From Streptomyces caelestis (GTDB taxonomy: Bacteria; Actinomycetota; Actinomycetes; Streptomycetales; Streptomycetaceae), in contig NZ_JACHNE010000001.1 of NCBI RefSeq assembly GCF_014205255.1, positions 5,208,001-5,272,000 on the forward strand: a stretch of DNA of 64,000 bases, read 5' to 3'. Of the stretch, positions 23,365 to 31,959 are shown one piece after another (within the stretch, counting starts at the first letter, position 1; every line of letters starts with the position of its first letter). A program made the translations under genes and the position numbers. The notes below the pieces were generated by a model. It searched no databases. It was not told the DNA's origin and saw only the letters and a program-made list of their open reading frames with translations.

Positions 23365-24884
23365 GCTCCCCGGCCCAGCCCCTGGCCGCGTCGCTGGTCC
23401 AGTCCGTCGACTGGCTCGCGATCGCACCGCCCACCATCGCGGCGGTCGTCGGACTCCTCGTCCTGGTCGCCGACCTGTTCGTCGCCGAGAACCGGAAGAC
23501 GCTGCTCGGCTGGACGTCCGTGGTCGGCCTGGCCGCCGCCACGCTGATGCTGCTGCCCCTCCTGGACGGCGACCGCAGCACCTTCTGCCTGACCGGCGAC
23601 GCCGCCGTGTGCAGCTACACGGCCGACCGCTTCACCCTGGTCATCCAGTTCCTGGTCCTCGGCGGCGCCCTCCTCGCCGCTCTGCTGTCGGTCACCGCCC
23701 TGAAGGACGCCCGCAAGGAGCTTCCCGAGGGGGAGTACTGGTTCCTGCTGCTGTCCTCCGCGGCGGGCGCCGCCCTCCTGCCCGCCTCCCGCGACCTCGC
23801 GACCCTGATCGTCGCCCTTGAGGTCGCCTCCCTGCCCGCCTTCGCGCTGGTCGGCCTCAGGTACGGCGACCGGAAGTCCTCCGAAGCGGCCCTGAAGTTC
23901 TTCCTGTCCTCGGTCACCGCGACCGCGGTCAGCCTGATGGGCATCAGCTTCGTGTACGCCTCCACAGGCACCCTCTACCTCACCCAGGTCGCCGACCGCA
24001 TCCAGAACGTCGACGGACAGCTCCACACGCTCGCCCAGACCGGCGTCGTCCTCACCCTCGTCGGCTTCGCCTTCAAGACAGCCGCCGTGCCCTTCCACTT
24101 CTGGGTGCCCGACACGTACGTGGGTGCCCCCCTTCCGATCGCCGCCTACCTGTCGGTCATCGGCAAGGCGGTCGGCTTCAGCGGCCTGATCCTCGTCACG
24201 GTCGTCGCCCTACCGTCGTACGCCGACGTCTGGGGCCCTGCCCTGGCCGCCCTGGCCGCGCTCACCATGACCGTGGGCAACGTCGGAGCCCTGCGCCAGC
24301 AGGCCACGCGCGCGTACAGCGCGGTACGCCTGCTCGCCTGGTCGTCCGTCGGCCAGGCGGGCTACCTCCTGGTACCGATCGCCGCCGCCGCGTACTCCGG
24401 CGACGCCGAGAAGTCGATCGGCTCCACCGTCGCCTACGCCCTGATGTACGGCGCGGTGAATCTCGGCGCCTTCGCCGTGGCCGCCCTCGTCGGCCGAACG
24501 AAGTCCCTCAACCGCGTCTCCGACTACCGCGGCCTGTACGCGTCGAGCCCCCTGTCCGCGCTGCTCCTGGCGTTCTTCCTGCTCTGCCTCGCCGGGCTGC
24601 CGCCGGGCATCATCGGCCTCTTCGCCAAGGTCACCGTCTTCTCGGCGGCCGTCGACGCCGGCCTCGGCTGGCTGGCCGTGATCATGGCCGTCAACGTCGT
24701 CATCGCGCTGTTCTACTACCTCCAGTGGACGGCCCTGCTCTTCCGCGCCCCCGAGGGCGAACCCGAGAAGCACCGCGTCCCGGCCCCGCTCACCGCCGCG
24801 ATCGCCCTCACCGGAGTCCTCGGCATCGCCCTGTCCGGCGCACCCCAGCTGGTCCTGCGCTTCACCGACACGGCCCTCTTCTGA
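23361..24884 (+). CDS. nuoN: NADH-quinone oxidoreductase-like subunit N (antiporter-like)
   Basis: 507-residue antiporter-like subunit adjacent to NuoK in the membrane arm. Features: Glu in VALEVASLPAFALVGLR, Lys in AFKTAAVPFHFWVPDTYVGAP and the RLLAWSSVGQAGYLLVPIA helix. It is the last of the ten cistrons. With NuoL and NuoM, the complete proton-pumping set is encoded here even though NuoD, E, F and G are not. Confidence 0.96.
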   Translation: MSSPAQPLAASLVQSVDWLAIAPPTIAAVVGLLVLVADLFVAENRKTLLGWTSVVGLAAATLMLLPLLDGDRSTFCLTGDAAVCSYTADRFTLVIQFLVLGGALLAALLSVTALKDARKELPEGEYWFLLLSSAAGAALLPASRDLATLIVALEVASLPAFALVGLRYGDRKSSEAALKFFLSSVTATAVSLMGISFVYASTGTLYLTQVADRIQNVDGQLHTLAQTGVVLTLVGFAFKTAAVPFHFWVPDTYVGAPLPIAAYLSVIGKAVGFSGLILVTVVALPSYADVWGPALAALAALTMTVGNVGALRQQATRAYSAVRLLAWSSVGQAGYLLVPIAAAAYSGDAEKSIGSTVAYALMYGAVNLGAFAVAALVGRTKSLNRVSDYRGLYASSPLSALLLAFFLLCLAGLPPGIIGLFAKVTVFSAAVDAGLGWLAVIMAVNVVIALFYYLQWTALLFRAPEGEPEKHRVPAPLTAAIALTGVLGIALSGAPQLVLRFTDTALF

Positions 24885-24900
24885 ACAACAGCCGCATTCA

Positions 24901-24940
24901 CCACGCGCGCGTGGGGCACCCGGCCCTCCACGCGCGCGTG
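24901..24940. terminator. Repeated palindromes after nuoN
   Basis: CCACGCGCGCGTGG (24901-24914) and CACGCGCGCGTG (24929-24940) are each self-complementary and also complementary to each other, so they can fold as one 12-bp stem with a 16-base loop. They lie 17 bp past the nuoN stop and probably end the operon; there is no T-tract. Confidence 0.5.
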
Positions 24941-25122
24941 CCGCGTCCCGGCGCCGTTCACCCGGACGGTCCGCACCCGTCGCCGCGCGCACAAGGGAAC
25001 TAGTGCCTCCCGCCTGGCGTTGACCAGTACGGGAGGGTCCACTGGACGTGACATCACGGCACCAGCGGCACCGCAGAGCAGCAAGCAAGGGTCCCCCTGC
25101 CGCACCACTTGGAGGGCGTACC

Positions 25123-25986
25123 GTGCACCGCCGGCACAACGGGCTCAGGACAGCAGTCCTCCTCGGGGGACTGTCCGCACTCATCATCGTCATCGGCAGC
25201 TTCTTCGGCCGCATGGGGCTCGTCATCGCCGTCCTGGTAGCGCTGGCCACCAACGCGTACGCGTACTGGAACAGCGACAAGCTGGCCCTCCGCGCGATGC
25301 GCGCCCGCCCGGTGAGCGAGTTCGAGGCCCCCGGGCTCTACCGCATGGTCCGCGAGCTCTCCACGCAGGCCCGCCAGCCCATGCCGCGCCTGTACATTTC
25401 CCCGACGGAGGCGCCCAACGCCTTCGCCACGGGCCGCAACCCGCGCAACGCCGCCGTGTGCTGCACCGAAGGCATCCTGCGCCTCCTGGACGAACGCGAG
25501 CTGCGCGGCGTCATCGGCCACGAGCTCAGCCATGTCTACAACCGCGACATCCTCATCTCGTCGGTCGCCGGTGCTCTCGCCTCCGTGATCATGTTCCTGG
25601 TCAACTTCGCCTGGCTGATCCCGATCGGGCGCTCGGACGACGACGACGGCCCCGGCCTGCTCGGCATGCTGCTGATCATGCTCCTGGGCCCGCTGGCCGC
25701 CTCTGTCATCCAACTGGCCATCAGCCGCTCCCGGGAGTATCAGGCGGACGCTTCCGGCGCCCAGCTCACCGGCGACCCGCTCGCCCTGGCCAGCGCCCTG
25801 CGCAAGCTCGAACTCGGCACCAAGCAGCTCCCGCTGCCGCCGGAGCCCCGAATTGAGACCGCCAGCCACATGATGATCGCGAACCCGTTCCGGCCCGGCC
25901 AGGGGCTCTCGAAGATGTTCTCCACGCACCCGCCGATGGCGGACCGCATCGCCCGGCTCGAAAAGATGGCAGGTGGGCACCAGTGA
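25123..25986 (+). CDS. htpX: HtpX-like membrane zinc metalloprotease (M48)
   Basis: Membrane-bound protease for quality control of damaged membrane proteins. 287 residues with two N-terminal hydrophobic segments (TAVLLGGLSALIIVIGSFFG and MGLVIAVLVALATNAYAY), the zinc site HELSH (His133, Glu134, His137) and third ligand Glu205 in SREYQADASGA, and two more membrane segments between. I chose the GTG at 25123 (GGAGGG upstream), which gives the usual family length; an upstream GTG at 25048 would add 25 basic residues. The stop overlaps the next gene. Confidence 0.94.
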   Translation: MHRRHNGLRTAVLLGGLSALIIVIGSFFGRMGLVIAVLVALATNAYAYWNSDKLALRAMRARPVSEFEAPGLYRMVRELSTQARQPMPRLYISPTEAPNAFATGRNPRNAAVCCTEGILRLLDERELRGVIGHELSHVYNRDILISSVAGALASVIMFLVNFAWLIPIGRSDDDDGPGLLGMLLIMLLGPLAASVIQLAISRSREYQADASGAQLTGDPLALASALRKLELGTKQLPLPPEPRIETASHMMIANPFRPGQGLSKMFSTHPPMADRIARLEKMAGGHQ

Positions 25987-26375
25987 AGACCATTCTGAAC
26001 GTCATATGGCTCGTCCTGAGCGGCTTCTGGCTCTTCCTCGCCTACATGGTCGCGGGCCTGCTCCTCTGTATCACCGTCATCGGCATCCCGTTCGGCATCG
26101 CGGCCTTCCGCATAGGCGTCTACGCCCTGTGGCCCTTCGGGTACACGACAGTCGAGCGCCGCGACGCGGGCGCACCGTCCTGCGTCGGCAACGTCCTGTG
26201 GCTGGTCCTCGCGGGCTGGTGGCTGGCCCTCGGCCACATCGTCACCGGCATCGCGCTGTGCGTCACGATCATCGGCATCCCGCTCGGCGTCGCCAATTTC
26301 AAGCTCATCCCGGTCTCGCTGCTCCCGCTGGGCCGCGACATCGTGCGGACGAACGAGCCGTTCGCAGTGCGCTGA
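25983..26375 (+). CDS. YccF/DUF307-family inner-membrane protein
   Basis: 130-residue membrane protein with two copies of the YccF domain: VIWLVLSGFWLFLAYMVAGL...ITVIGIPFGIAAFRIG and VLWLVLAGWWLALGHIVTGI...VTIIGIPLGVANFKL. The function is unknown. The GTG start overlaps the htpX stop (GTGA), so it is co-translated with the protease. Confidence 0.88.
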   Translation: MKTILNVIWLVLSGFWLFLAYMVAGLLLCITVIGIPFGIAAFRIGVYALWPFGYTTVERRDAGAPSCVGNVLWLVLAGWWLALGHIVTGIALCVTIIGIPLGVANFKLIPVSLLPLGRDIVRTNEPFAVR

Positions 26376-26659
26376 CGGCGGGGCGACGCCGCCCGGTTTC
26401 CACAGGTCACGGGTTATCCACAGGCCCGCCCGGCTGTCGGTGGTGGCCTGCATCATGAACACATGACCGCGATCGAGCAGTTGCCGACACGAGCGACGGC
26501 CAAGTCTCACAACACCTGTTTCCGCAAGCGGACTTCACGTCCTGAGCCTGCCGCCCGGTCAGAGGCCCCTGACGGGCAGCAACCGAAGAGAGCCCCGGCA
26601 GCAGCCATAAAGCCCCGGACCGCAGCCAAGAAGCCACGAGCACAGCCAAGAGGGCGGCT
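26376..26659. other. Intergenic region, no convincing gene
   Basis: TTATCCACA at 26414-26422 matches the DnaA-box consensus and TTTCCACAG lies just upstream, but two boxes do not make an origin. An open frame from 26463 (MTAIEQLPTRATAK) has a plausible start but no family resemblance, and its later part runs antisense through the permease gene, so I do not call it. Confidence 0.35.
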
Positions 26660-27916
26660 CTACCCCCTCTCATCCCCCGCCCGCACCACCCGCCGCACGC
26701 CGTACGCAACCGCCCCCACCACCAGCACACCCGCGCCCACGACCACCGAAACCCCCGGCAGCGAGAACGCCAGCACCGCGCACCCGACCAGTCCGACCAC
26801 CGGCACCACCCGTGCCACCGGCGACGAATCAAGCGTCCAGGCCGATGCGTTGGCCACGGCGTAGTACGCCAGCACCCCGAAGGAGGAGAACCCGATCGCG
26901 CCCCGGACGTCCACCGTGGCGGCCAGGACCGCGACCACCGCACCCACGGCCAGCTCCGCCCGGTGCGGCACCTGGAAACGCGGATGCACGGCCGCCAGCG
27001 CGCCCGGCAGGTGCCGGTCCCTGGCCATGGCCAGCGTCGTCCGCGAGACGCCCAGGATCAGGGCGAGCAGCGACCCCAGCGCGGCCACGGCCGCACCGAT
27101 ACGCACCATCGGCGCGAGCCAGGGCATCCCGGCCGCCCGCACCGCGTCGGCCAGCGGCGCCGTCGCGTCCCCGAGACCGTCAGACCCCAGCACCGAAAGG
27201 ACAGCCACCGCCACACCCGCGTACACCACCAGCGCGATGCCCAGCGCCAGCGGGATCGCGCGCGGAATGGTGCGCGCCGGGTCCCGTACCTCCTCACCGA
27301 GGGTCGCGATCCGGGCGTACCCGGCGAACGCGAAGAACAGCAGACCGGCCGCCTGAAGCACACCGCCCGCGCCGCCCGAGGCCCCGATGTCCAGCCGCCC
27401 GACTTCGGCCTCGCCCGACACCAGACACCCGACCACCACGGCAGCGAGGACAGCCAGGACCACCGCCACGATCACCCGCGTCAGCCACGCGGACTTCTGG
27501 ACACCGCCGTAGTTCACCGCGGTCAGCGCCACCACGGCCGCGACCGCCACCGCGTGCGCCTGCCCCGGCCAGACGTACGTGCCCACGGTGAGCGCCATCG
27601 CCGCACAGGAGGCCGTCTTCCCGACCACGAACGCCCAGCCCGCGAGATACCCCCAGAACTCCCCGAGCCGCTCACGCCCGTACACGTACGTACCGCCCGA
27701 AGCCGGATACAGGGCGGCGAGGCGAGCCGACGACATGGCGTTGCAGTACGCGACCACGGCGGCGACGGCGAGCCCGAGGAGCAGCCCGGATCCGGCCGCA
27801 TGCGCCGCGGGCGTGAGCGCGGCGAAGATCCCGGCTCCCACCATCGAGCCGAGTCCTACGACGACGGCGTCCCCGACGCCAAGGGTGCGGCGCAGTCCGG
27901 AAGCGGAGGCTGTCAT
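26660..27916 (-). CDS. APC-superfamily amino acid permease
   Basis: 418-residue, 12-helix amino acid/polyamine-organocation transporter. The helix 1 signature GVGDAVVVGLGSMVGAGIFAAL is typical, as are YCNAMSSARLAALYPASGGTYVYGRERLG (helix 2-3) and FFAFAGYARIATLGEEVRDPARTIPRAI (helix 6 and loop). The substrate cannot be told from sequence. Start ATG at 27916; an in-frame extension upstream lacks transporter character. It stands alone, convergent with the YccF gene. Confidence 0.88.
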   Translation of the reverse strand: MTASASGLRRTLGVGDAVVVGLGSMVGAGIFAALTPAAHAAGSGLLLGLAVAAVVAYCNAMSSARLAALYPASGGTYVYGRERLGEFWGYLAGWAFVVGKTASCAAMALTVGTYVWPGQAHAVAVAAVVALTAVNYGGVQKSAWLTRVIVAVVLAVLAAVVVGCLVSGEAEVGRLDIGASGGAGGVLQAAGLLFFAFAGYARIATLGEEVRDPARTIPRAIPLALGIALVVYAGVAVAVLSVLGSDGLGDATAPLADAVRAAGMPWLAPMVRIGAAVAALGSLLALILGVSRTTLAMARDRHLPGALAAVHPRFQVPHRAELAVGAVVAVLAATVDVRGAIGFSSFGVLAYYAVANASAWTLDSSPVARVVPVVGLVGCAVLAFSLPGVSVVVGAGVLVVGAVAYGVRRVVRAGDERG

Positions 27917-28109
27917 GCACCGCACCCTACTGATCAGTGCAACCGGCGGGCGCCCCCAGGGCGTCTTCCCGACCAAGACGGTGTGAACGCGCGCGGCAAG
28001 GACGACGCACGCGGAACGCCCGGTGTACGGCGCACGAGCACGGCCTGTCAGGAGCAAGATCACATGGCCGGAACAGTGCGGGCACAGCGTGAAAGGGCAG
28101 GTTCACGGC

Positions 28110-28376
28110 ATGACCATCATCAGCTGGATCATCCTGGGACTGTTGGCCGGAGCCATCGCGAAGTTCCTGCTGCCGGGGCGCGACCCGGGCGGCCTCATCG
28201 GCACGACCCTGATCGGCATCGCGGGCGCGTTCATCGGCGGCTGGATATCGGCCCGCTGGATGGACCACCCGATCACCAAGGACTTCTACGACGGCACGAC
28301 CTGGGCCGCGGCGATCGGCGGGTCGCTCGTCCTCCTGATCGCCTACCGCCTCATGTTCGGCAACTCACGCAACTGA
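28110..28376 (+). CDS. GlsB/YeaQ/YmgE-family (transglycosylase-associated) membrane protein
   Basis: 88-residue protein with three hydrophobic segments. The signature ISWIILGLLAGAIAKFLLPG followed by GGLIGTTLIGIAGAFIGGW is diagnostic of the family, which is induced by stress in several bacteria and has no proven function. It is followed by a strong terminator. Confidence 0.88.
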   Translation: MTIISWIILGLLAGAIAKFLLPGRDPGGLIGTTLIGIAGAFIGGWISARWMDHPITKDFYDGTTWAAAIGGSLVLLIAYRLMFGNSRN

Positions 28377-28430
28377 CCGCACCCACGCCCACGGTCAGCA
28401 CGCGCCCATGGACCGCAGCCAGCAGCCGAG

Positions 28431-28461
28431 AAGGGTGGGCACCCGACAGGTGCCCACCCTT
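28431..28461 (+). terminator. 13-bp perfect stem terminator
   Basis: AAGGGTGGGCACC (28431-28443) pairs with GGTGCCCACCCTT (28449-28461) around CGACA. It can end both the GlsB-like transcript and the convergent yajQ transcript. Just beyond, GCAGACCGGGAACCCG is directly repeated (28474-28489 and 28495-28510). Confidence 0.85.
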
Positions 28462-28526
28462 CCTCGTAACCAAGCAGACCGGGAACCCGCCCGTGCAGAC
28501 CGGGAACCCGGAGGATCCCACCGGAC

Positions 28527-29015
28527 CTACCGGTAGTTCACGAACTGCATGGCGAAGTCGAAGTCCTTGCCCTTCAGCAGGGCGATGACGGCCTGAAGAT
28601 CGTCACGGCTCTTGGAGCTGACCCGCAGCTCCTCGCCCTGCACCTGCGCCTTCACGCCCTTGGGGCCCTCGTCGCGGATGGTCTTCGCCACCTTCTTCGC
28701 GTTCTCCTGGGAGATGCCCTCCTTGATCGACGCGAAGATCTTGTACTCCTTGCCGGAGAGCTGGGGCTCGCCCGCGTCCAGAGCCTTCAGCGAGATGCCG
28801 CGCTTGATCAGCTTGGACTGGAAGACGTCGAGGACAGCCTTCACCCGGTCCTCGGAGTTCGCCTCCATGAGGATCTGCTCACCGGACCACGAGATCGAGG
28901 CACCCACGCCCTTGAAGTCGTAGCGCTGCGAGATCTCCTTGGCGGCCTGGTTGAGTGCGTTGTCGACCTCCTGCCGCTCGACCTTCGAGACGATGTCGAA
29001 ACTGGAGTCGGCCAT
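28527..29015 (-). CDS. yajQ: YajQ-family nucleotide-binding protein
   Basis: 162-residue YajQ protein (two RNP-like folds). The opening MADSSFDIVSKVERQEVDNA and the ends ISQENAKKVAKTIRDEGPKG and LKGKDFDFAMQFVNYR are near-invariant in the family. YajQ members bind nucleotides (cyclic di-GMP in Xanthomonas) and have been linked to translation; the role in actinomycetes is open. It is a single gene, upstream of tRNA-Tyr and on the opposite strand. Confidence 0.96.
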   Translation of the reverse strand: MADSSFDIVSKVERQEVDNALNQAAKEISQRYDFKGVGASISWSGEQILMEANSEDRVKAVLDVFQSKLIKRGISLKALDAGEPQLSGKEYKIFASIKEGISQENAKKVAKTIRDEGPKGVKAQVQGEELRVSSKSRDDLQAVIALLKGKDFDFAMQFVNYR

Positions 29016-29237
29016 GTCCTGTGGCTCCTTGTATCGGGGTGCGTATCGTGCGTACGGCGTACGTGGGCGGCCGCCGGGCCTGTTCAGATCCCGGGCCGCA
29101 TCCGGACAAGCCTAGCCACCCCCCGCCCTCCGGGTGCAGATCAATCGGGTGGCGAAGCACCCCTCCACATCAGGTATTGTTTACGTCGTTGCCACGGAGC
29201 ACCACCGAAGAAGAGCGGTTCGACGGGCAGCAACCCC

Positions 29238-29319
29238 GGCGGTGTGCCCGAGCGGCCAAAGGGAGCAGACTGTAAATCTGCCGGCTCAGCCTTCCCAGGT
29301 TCGAATCCTGGCGCCGCCA
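29238..29319 (+). tRNA. tRNA-Tyr (anticodon GTA)
   Basis: An 82-nt class II tRNA with a long variable arm. The acceptor GGCGGTG pairs with CGCCGCC, the anticodon GTA is at 29272-29274 in the loop CTGTAAA, and the T-arm is CCAGG-TTCGAAT-CCTGG. The 3' CCA is not encoded. A tRNA-Tyr gene at this locus is the attachment site of the integrative plasmid SLP1 in S. coelicolor (recalled knowledge), and accessory genes follow it here too. Confidence 0.97.
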
Positions 29320-29327
29320 CACTGGGG

Positions 29328-29371
29328 AAGACCCCCTCTCAACTGCGGAAACGCAGATGGGAGGGGGTCTT
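29328..29371 (+). terminator. tRNA-Tyr terminator
   Basis: AAGACCCCCTC (29328-29338) pairs with GAGGGGGTCTT (29361-29371) and a second small hairpin (CTGCG GAAA CGCAG) sits in the loop; TTCGT follows. Confidence 0.85.
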
Positions 29372-29558
29372 TCGTATGGAGTGGCTCGTAGGTGATGCCG
29401 GTCCGGGAGCCGCCCCCGAACGGGGTGACGCGTCTCACGGACCAGGACCACGCGCGCCGGTGCAAGTCACCAGCCAAGAACACCATCCAGAACACCAGCC
29501 GAGCCCCCGGCCGGACGCCCCGCCTAGGCGCCGGTGTGTACGTGACGACCGCGTCCGG

Positions 29559-30240
29559 TCAGGCCTCGGCGAGGCGGGACAGGGACTCGCGTTCCTCGGT
29601 GTTCGCGGTGAGGTTCCAGCGCAGTTTCACGGCCGTCCATTCGATGACGTAGCGGCACGTGGCCTTGGGGTTGGGTGGCAGCCACTGGGTGGGATCCTGG
29701 TCGGCCTTGCTGCGGTGCGCGGCGGCGGTACACGGCCACCAGGGTGCGTGCGTCGACGAGGTCGTTGGCGTTGGCCTCGCGGCGGGCGGCCGTCCACTGG
29801 GAGGCGCCGGAATCCCAGGCCTCGGGCAGCGGCACCCTGTGGTCGACGTCCATGGCCGCGGCGGAGGTGATCCTGCGGGCGTCGTAGTAGGGCGACCAGG
29901 TGGCCGCCCTTCAGCTTCCAGTCCGGGCCGGTGGCCGGTGGTTCGATCGCCTCGGCGATCAGCACCTCGTCGCGGGTGTCGCACCCGTCGTCGGGATGGG
30001 CACCGGCGTTCCAGTACGTGAAGCTGGTGCGCTCGTAGCCGTCCCGGGACTCGGCGGCCTGGGGCAGGGCGGCGACGGCTTGGTCCAGCGGGCGGGATGT
30101 CGCGGCGTGGGCGGGGCAGGACAGGGCGAAGGTGCAGGCGGTGCCCAGCGGGGCGGCAGCACAGGCGCGTGACAGGGAGGCGATCACGCCCAGCAGGATG
30201 AGTGAAACGGCTGCCGACCGGGCCGGTGGGACGCGGCGGA
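29559..30240 (-). pseudogene. Secreted HNH endonuclease (DUF1524 type), frameshifted
   Basis: A signal-peptide-like start (SLILLGVIASLSRACAAA) and then the family text RDGYERTSFTYWNAG..DDGCDTRDEVLIAEA, the HNH core MDVDHRVPLPEAWDSGASQW with AARREANANDL, and the end KADQDPTQWLPPNPKATCRY with EWTAVKLRWNLT lie in three successive frames. The breaks are near 29888 (before YYDARRIT) and near 29730 (one extra T after AV). Joining the frames restores a normal exported HNH nuclease of about 225 residues, so the gene is inactive by two single-base indels. The exact original start is not clear. Confidence 0.82.
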
Positions 30241-30398
30241 CGGCGCGGGGATCACCCGGCGACGGTATGCAGAAACGATGCCGCTGGCGCCGGGCGTCAG
30301 CCGGAAGTTGACGGCGGCGGGGGCAGCGGCCGGTCTCAGCACGTGCGTACAGCGGCGGTCTGACCACGGCTGTCGTGCCTCGTCCGCCGACCCGCCGA

Positions 30399-30587
30399 CC
30401 CGCCGAGCCGCGGGCCTGCCGGCCCGCCGAGCCGCGGGCCTGCAGGCCCGCCGAGCCGCGGGCCTGCCGGCCCGCCGAGCCGCGGGCCTGCCGGCCCGCC
30501 GACCCCCGTCCCCCTAACCCGCCGGCCCGCCGACCCCCGTCCCCCTAACCCGCCAGCCCGCCGACCCCCGCCCCCCTAACCTGCCGG
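30399..30587. repeat. Two adjacent GC-rich tandem arrays
   Basis: Four copies of a 24-base unit (CCCGCCGAGCCGCGGGCCTG plus CCGG) run from 30399 to 30494. They are followed by three copies of a 31-base unit (starting CCCGCCGACCCCCGTCCCCC) from 30495 to 30587. They fill the gap between the broken HNH gene and the polyprenyl synthase gene (30241-30737), where I see no other gene. The second unit is C-rich on one strand with almost no G in its core. Confidence 0.85.
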
Positions 30588-30737
30588 CCCCCGTCCCCCC
30601 CCCAACCCGTCGGTGCCATCGCCCGATTGTCGGCTAGGTGCACCGTAATAGGGCTGGTCCGGCCAAGTGATCTTTCTGCGGGAGGTGCGCTGCGGCTTCG
30701 CCAGGGTGGGGGGCCACCGATTGACTGAGGCGGCTAC

Positions 30738-31838
30738 GTGACCAGGCAGTCGATGCCGAAAGCGGTTTCCGTTCGCAGCCTTGAGGAGCAGTACATGTCG
30801 CAGATCACCGATCCGGCCCCGGTCGCCACGTTTCCTCGTCTGGGCTGGGTTGACGACCTGCTGAATCCTGCCCTCCGGTCGGCCGTCGCCGCGCTGCCGA
30901 CGGCCGAGAGCCGGGTGGCCGGGTATCACCGCGGCTGGTGCGAGGCCGACGGCACGCCGATGGCGACGGCGTCCCGGAAGGGCAAGTCGGTCCGCCCGGC
31001 CCTGGTCCTGCTGTCCGCGGCGGCGGTCGGGGGCAGTGCGGAACTCGCCGTACCGGGCGCGGTCGCGGTGGAGTTGGTGCACGACTTCACCCTGCTGCAC
31101 GACGACGTCATCGACGGCGACGCCCTGCGCCGGCACCGGCCGGCCGCCTGGTCGGTGTTCGGCACGCCGGCGGCGGTGCTGACTGGCGACGCCCTGCTGG
31201 TGTCGGCACTGCGCGCGCTGGCGGACGTACCCCAAAGGCGGGCCGCCGAAGCGGTGAAGGAGCTGGTCGCGGCCCTGCTGGAGCTGGTCGAGGGGCAGAG
31301 CCGCGATGTGGCGTTCGAGAAGGCGCCGGAGGTGTCGGTGACCCAGTACGTCGCCATGGCGGAGGGCAAGACGGGGTCGCTGATGGGGTGTTCCTGCGCC
31401 CTGGGCGGCGTACTGGCCGGGGCGGACGGCGAACGGGTAAGCGGGCTGCGGGAGTTCGGCCGGCGACTGGGCGTGGCCTTCCAGTGCGCCGACGACGTCC
31501 TGGGCATCTGGGGCCGCACCGCGCGCAGCGGCAAGCCGGTCGGGGCCGACCTCGCGGCGCGGAAGAAGTCGCTGCCCGTCGTGGCGGCCCTGAGCGGCGA
31601 GGGCGCGGCGGCCGAGCGGCTCCGCGCGCTGTACGCGTCCACGCACCCCCTGGACGAGCAGGACATCGCCCTGGCGCGCGAGCTGGTCGAGGAGGCCGGT
31701 GGCCGCCAGGCCGCCGAGCAGGAGGCCCGCCGCCAGGTGTCGGCCGCGCTGCGGGCCCTGTCGTGGGCGCGGCCCACCCCCGACGCCTACCGGCAACTTC
31801 ACGACATCGCCTGGGCGATGACCCGCCGCGAGTCCTGA
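30738..31838 (+). CDS. Polyprenyl (probably geranylgeranyl) diphosphate synthase
   Basis: Trans-isoprenyl diphosphate synthase of about 366 residues. Both aspartate-rich motifs are present: the first is HDFTLLHDDVIDGDALRRHRP (DDxxD) and the second is FQCADDVLGIWG (DDxxG in place of the canonical DDxxD). RKGKSVRPALVLL supplies the diphosphate-binding Lys/Arg, and GKTGSLMGCSCALGG follows. The substrate chain length cannot be fixed without modelling, but in a cluster with a terpene synthase C15 or C20 is likely. Start could be the GTG at 30738 or ATG codons at 30756 or 30795. It opens a plus-strand unit with an ABC exporter. Confidence 0.88.
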   Translation: MTRQSMPKAVSVRSLEEQYMSQITDPAPVATFPRLGWVDDLLNPALRSAVAALPTAESRVAGYHRGWCEADGTPMATASRKGKSVRPALVLLSAAAVGGSAELAVPGAVAVELVHDFTLLHDDVIDGDALRRHRPAAWSVFGTPAAVLTGDALLVSALRALADVPQRRAAEAVKELVAALLELVEGQSRDVAFEKAPEVSVTQYVAMAEGKTGSLMGCSCALGGVLAGADGERVSGLREFGRRLGVAFQCADDVLGIWGRTARSGKPVGADLAARKKSLPVVAALSGEGAAAERLRALYASTHPLDEQDIALARELVEEAGGRQAAEQEARRQVSAALRALSWARPTPDAYRQLHDIAWAMTRRES

Positions 31839-31959
31839 CCCCCGGCCAGAGGGAGGCGACCTGCCGCGCAGACGGGGGAGCGGACGTACCGCGGCGTGAC
31901 TTCCGTGGGGGTGGGCCGTTGTCTGTGCGGCGGCCCGGAGCCCTCACCCACCCACAGCC

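Noticed and set aside
26398..26422. Two DnaA-box-like sequences (TTTCCACAG, TTATCCACA)
   Set aside because: Only two sites, no array of boxes and no dnaA/dnaN neighbours; not an origin.
26463..26864. Open frame beginning MTAIEQLPTRATAK
   Set aside because: No domain, and most of its length runs antisense to the APC permease gene.
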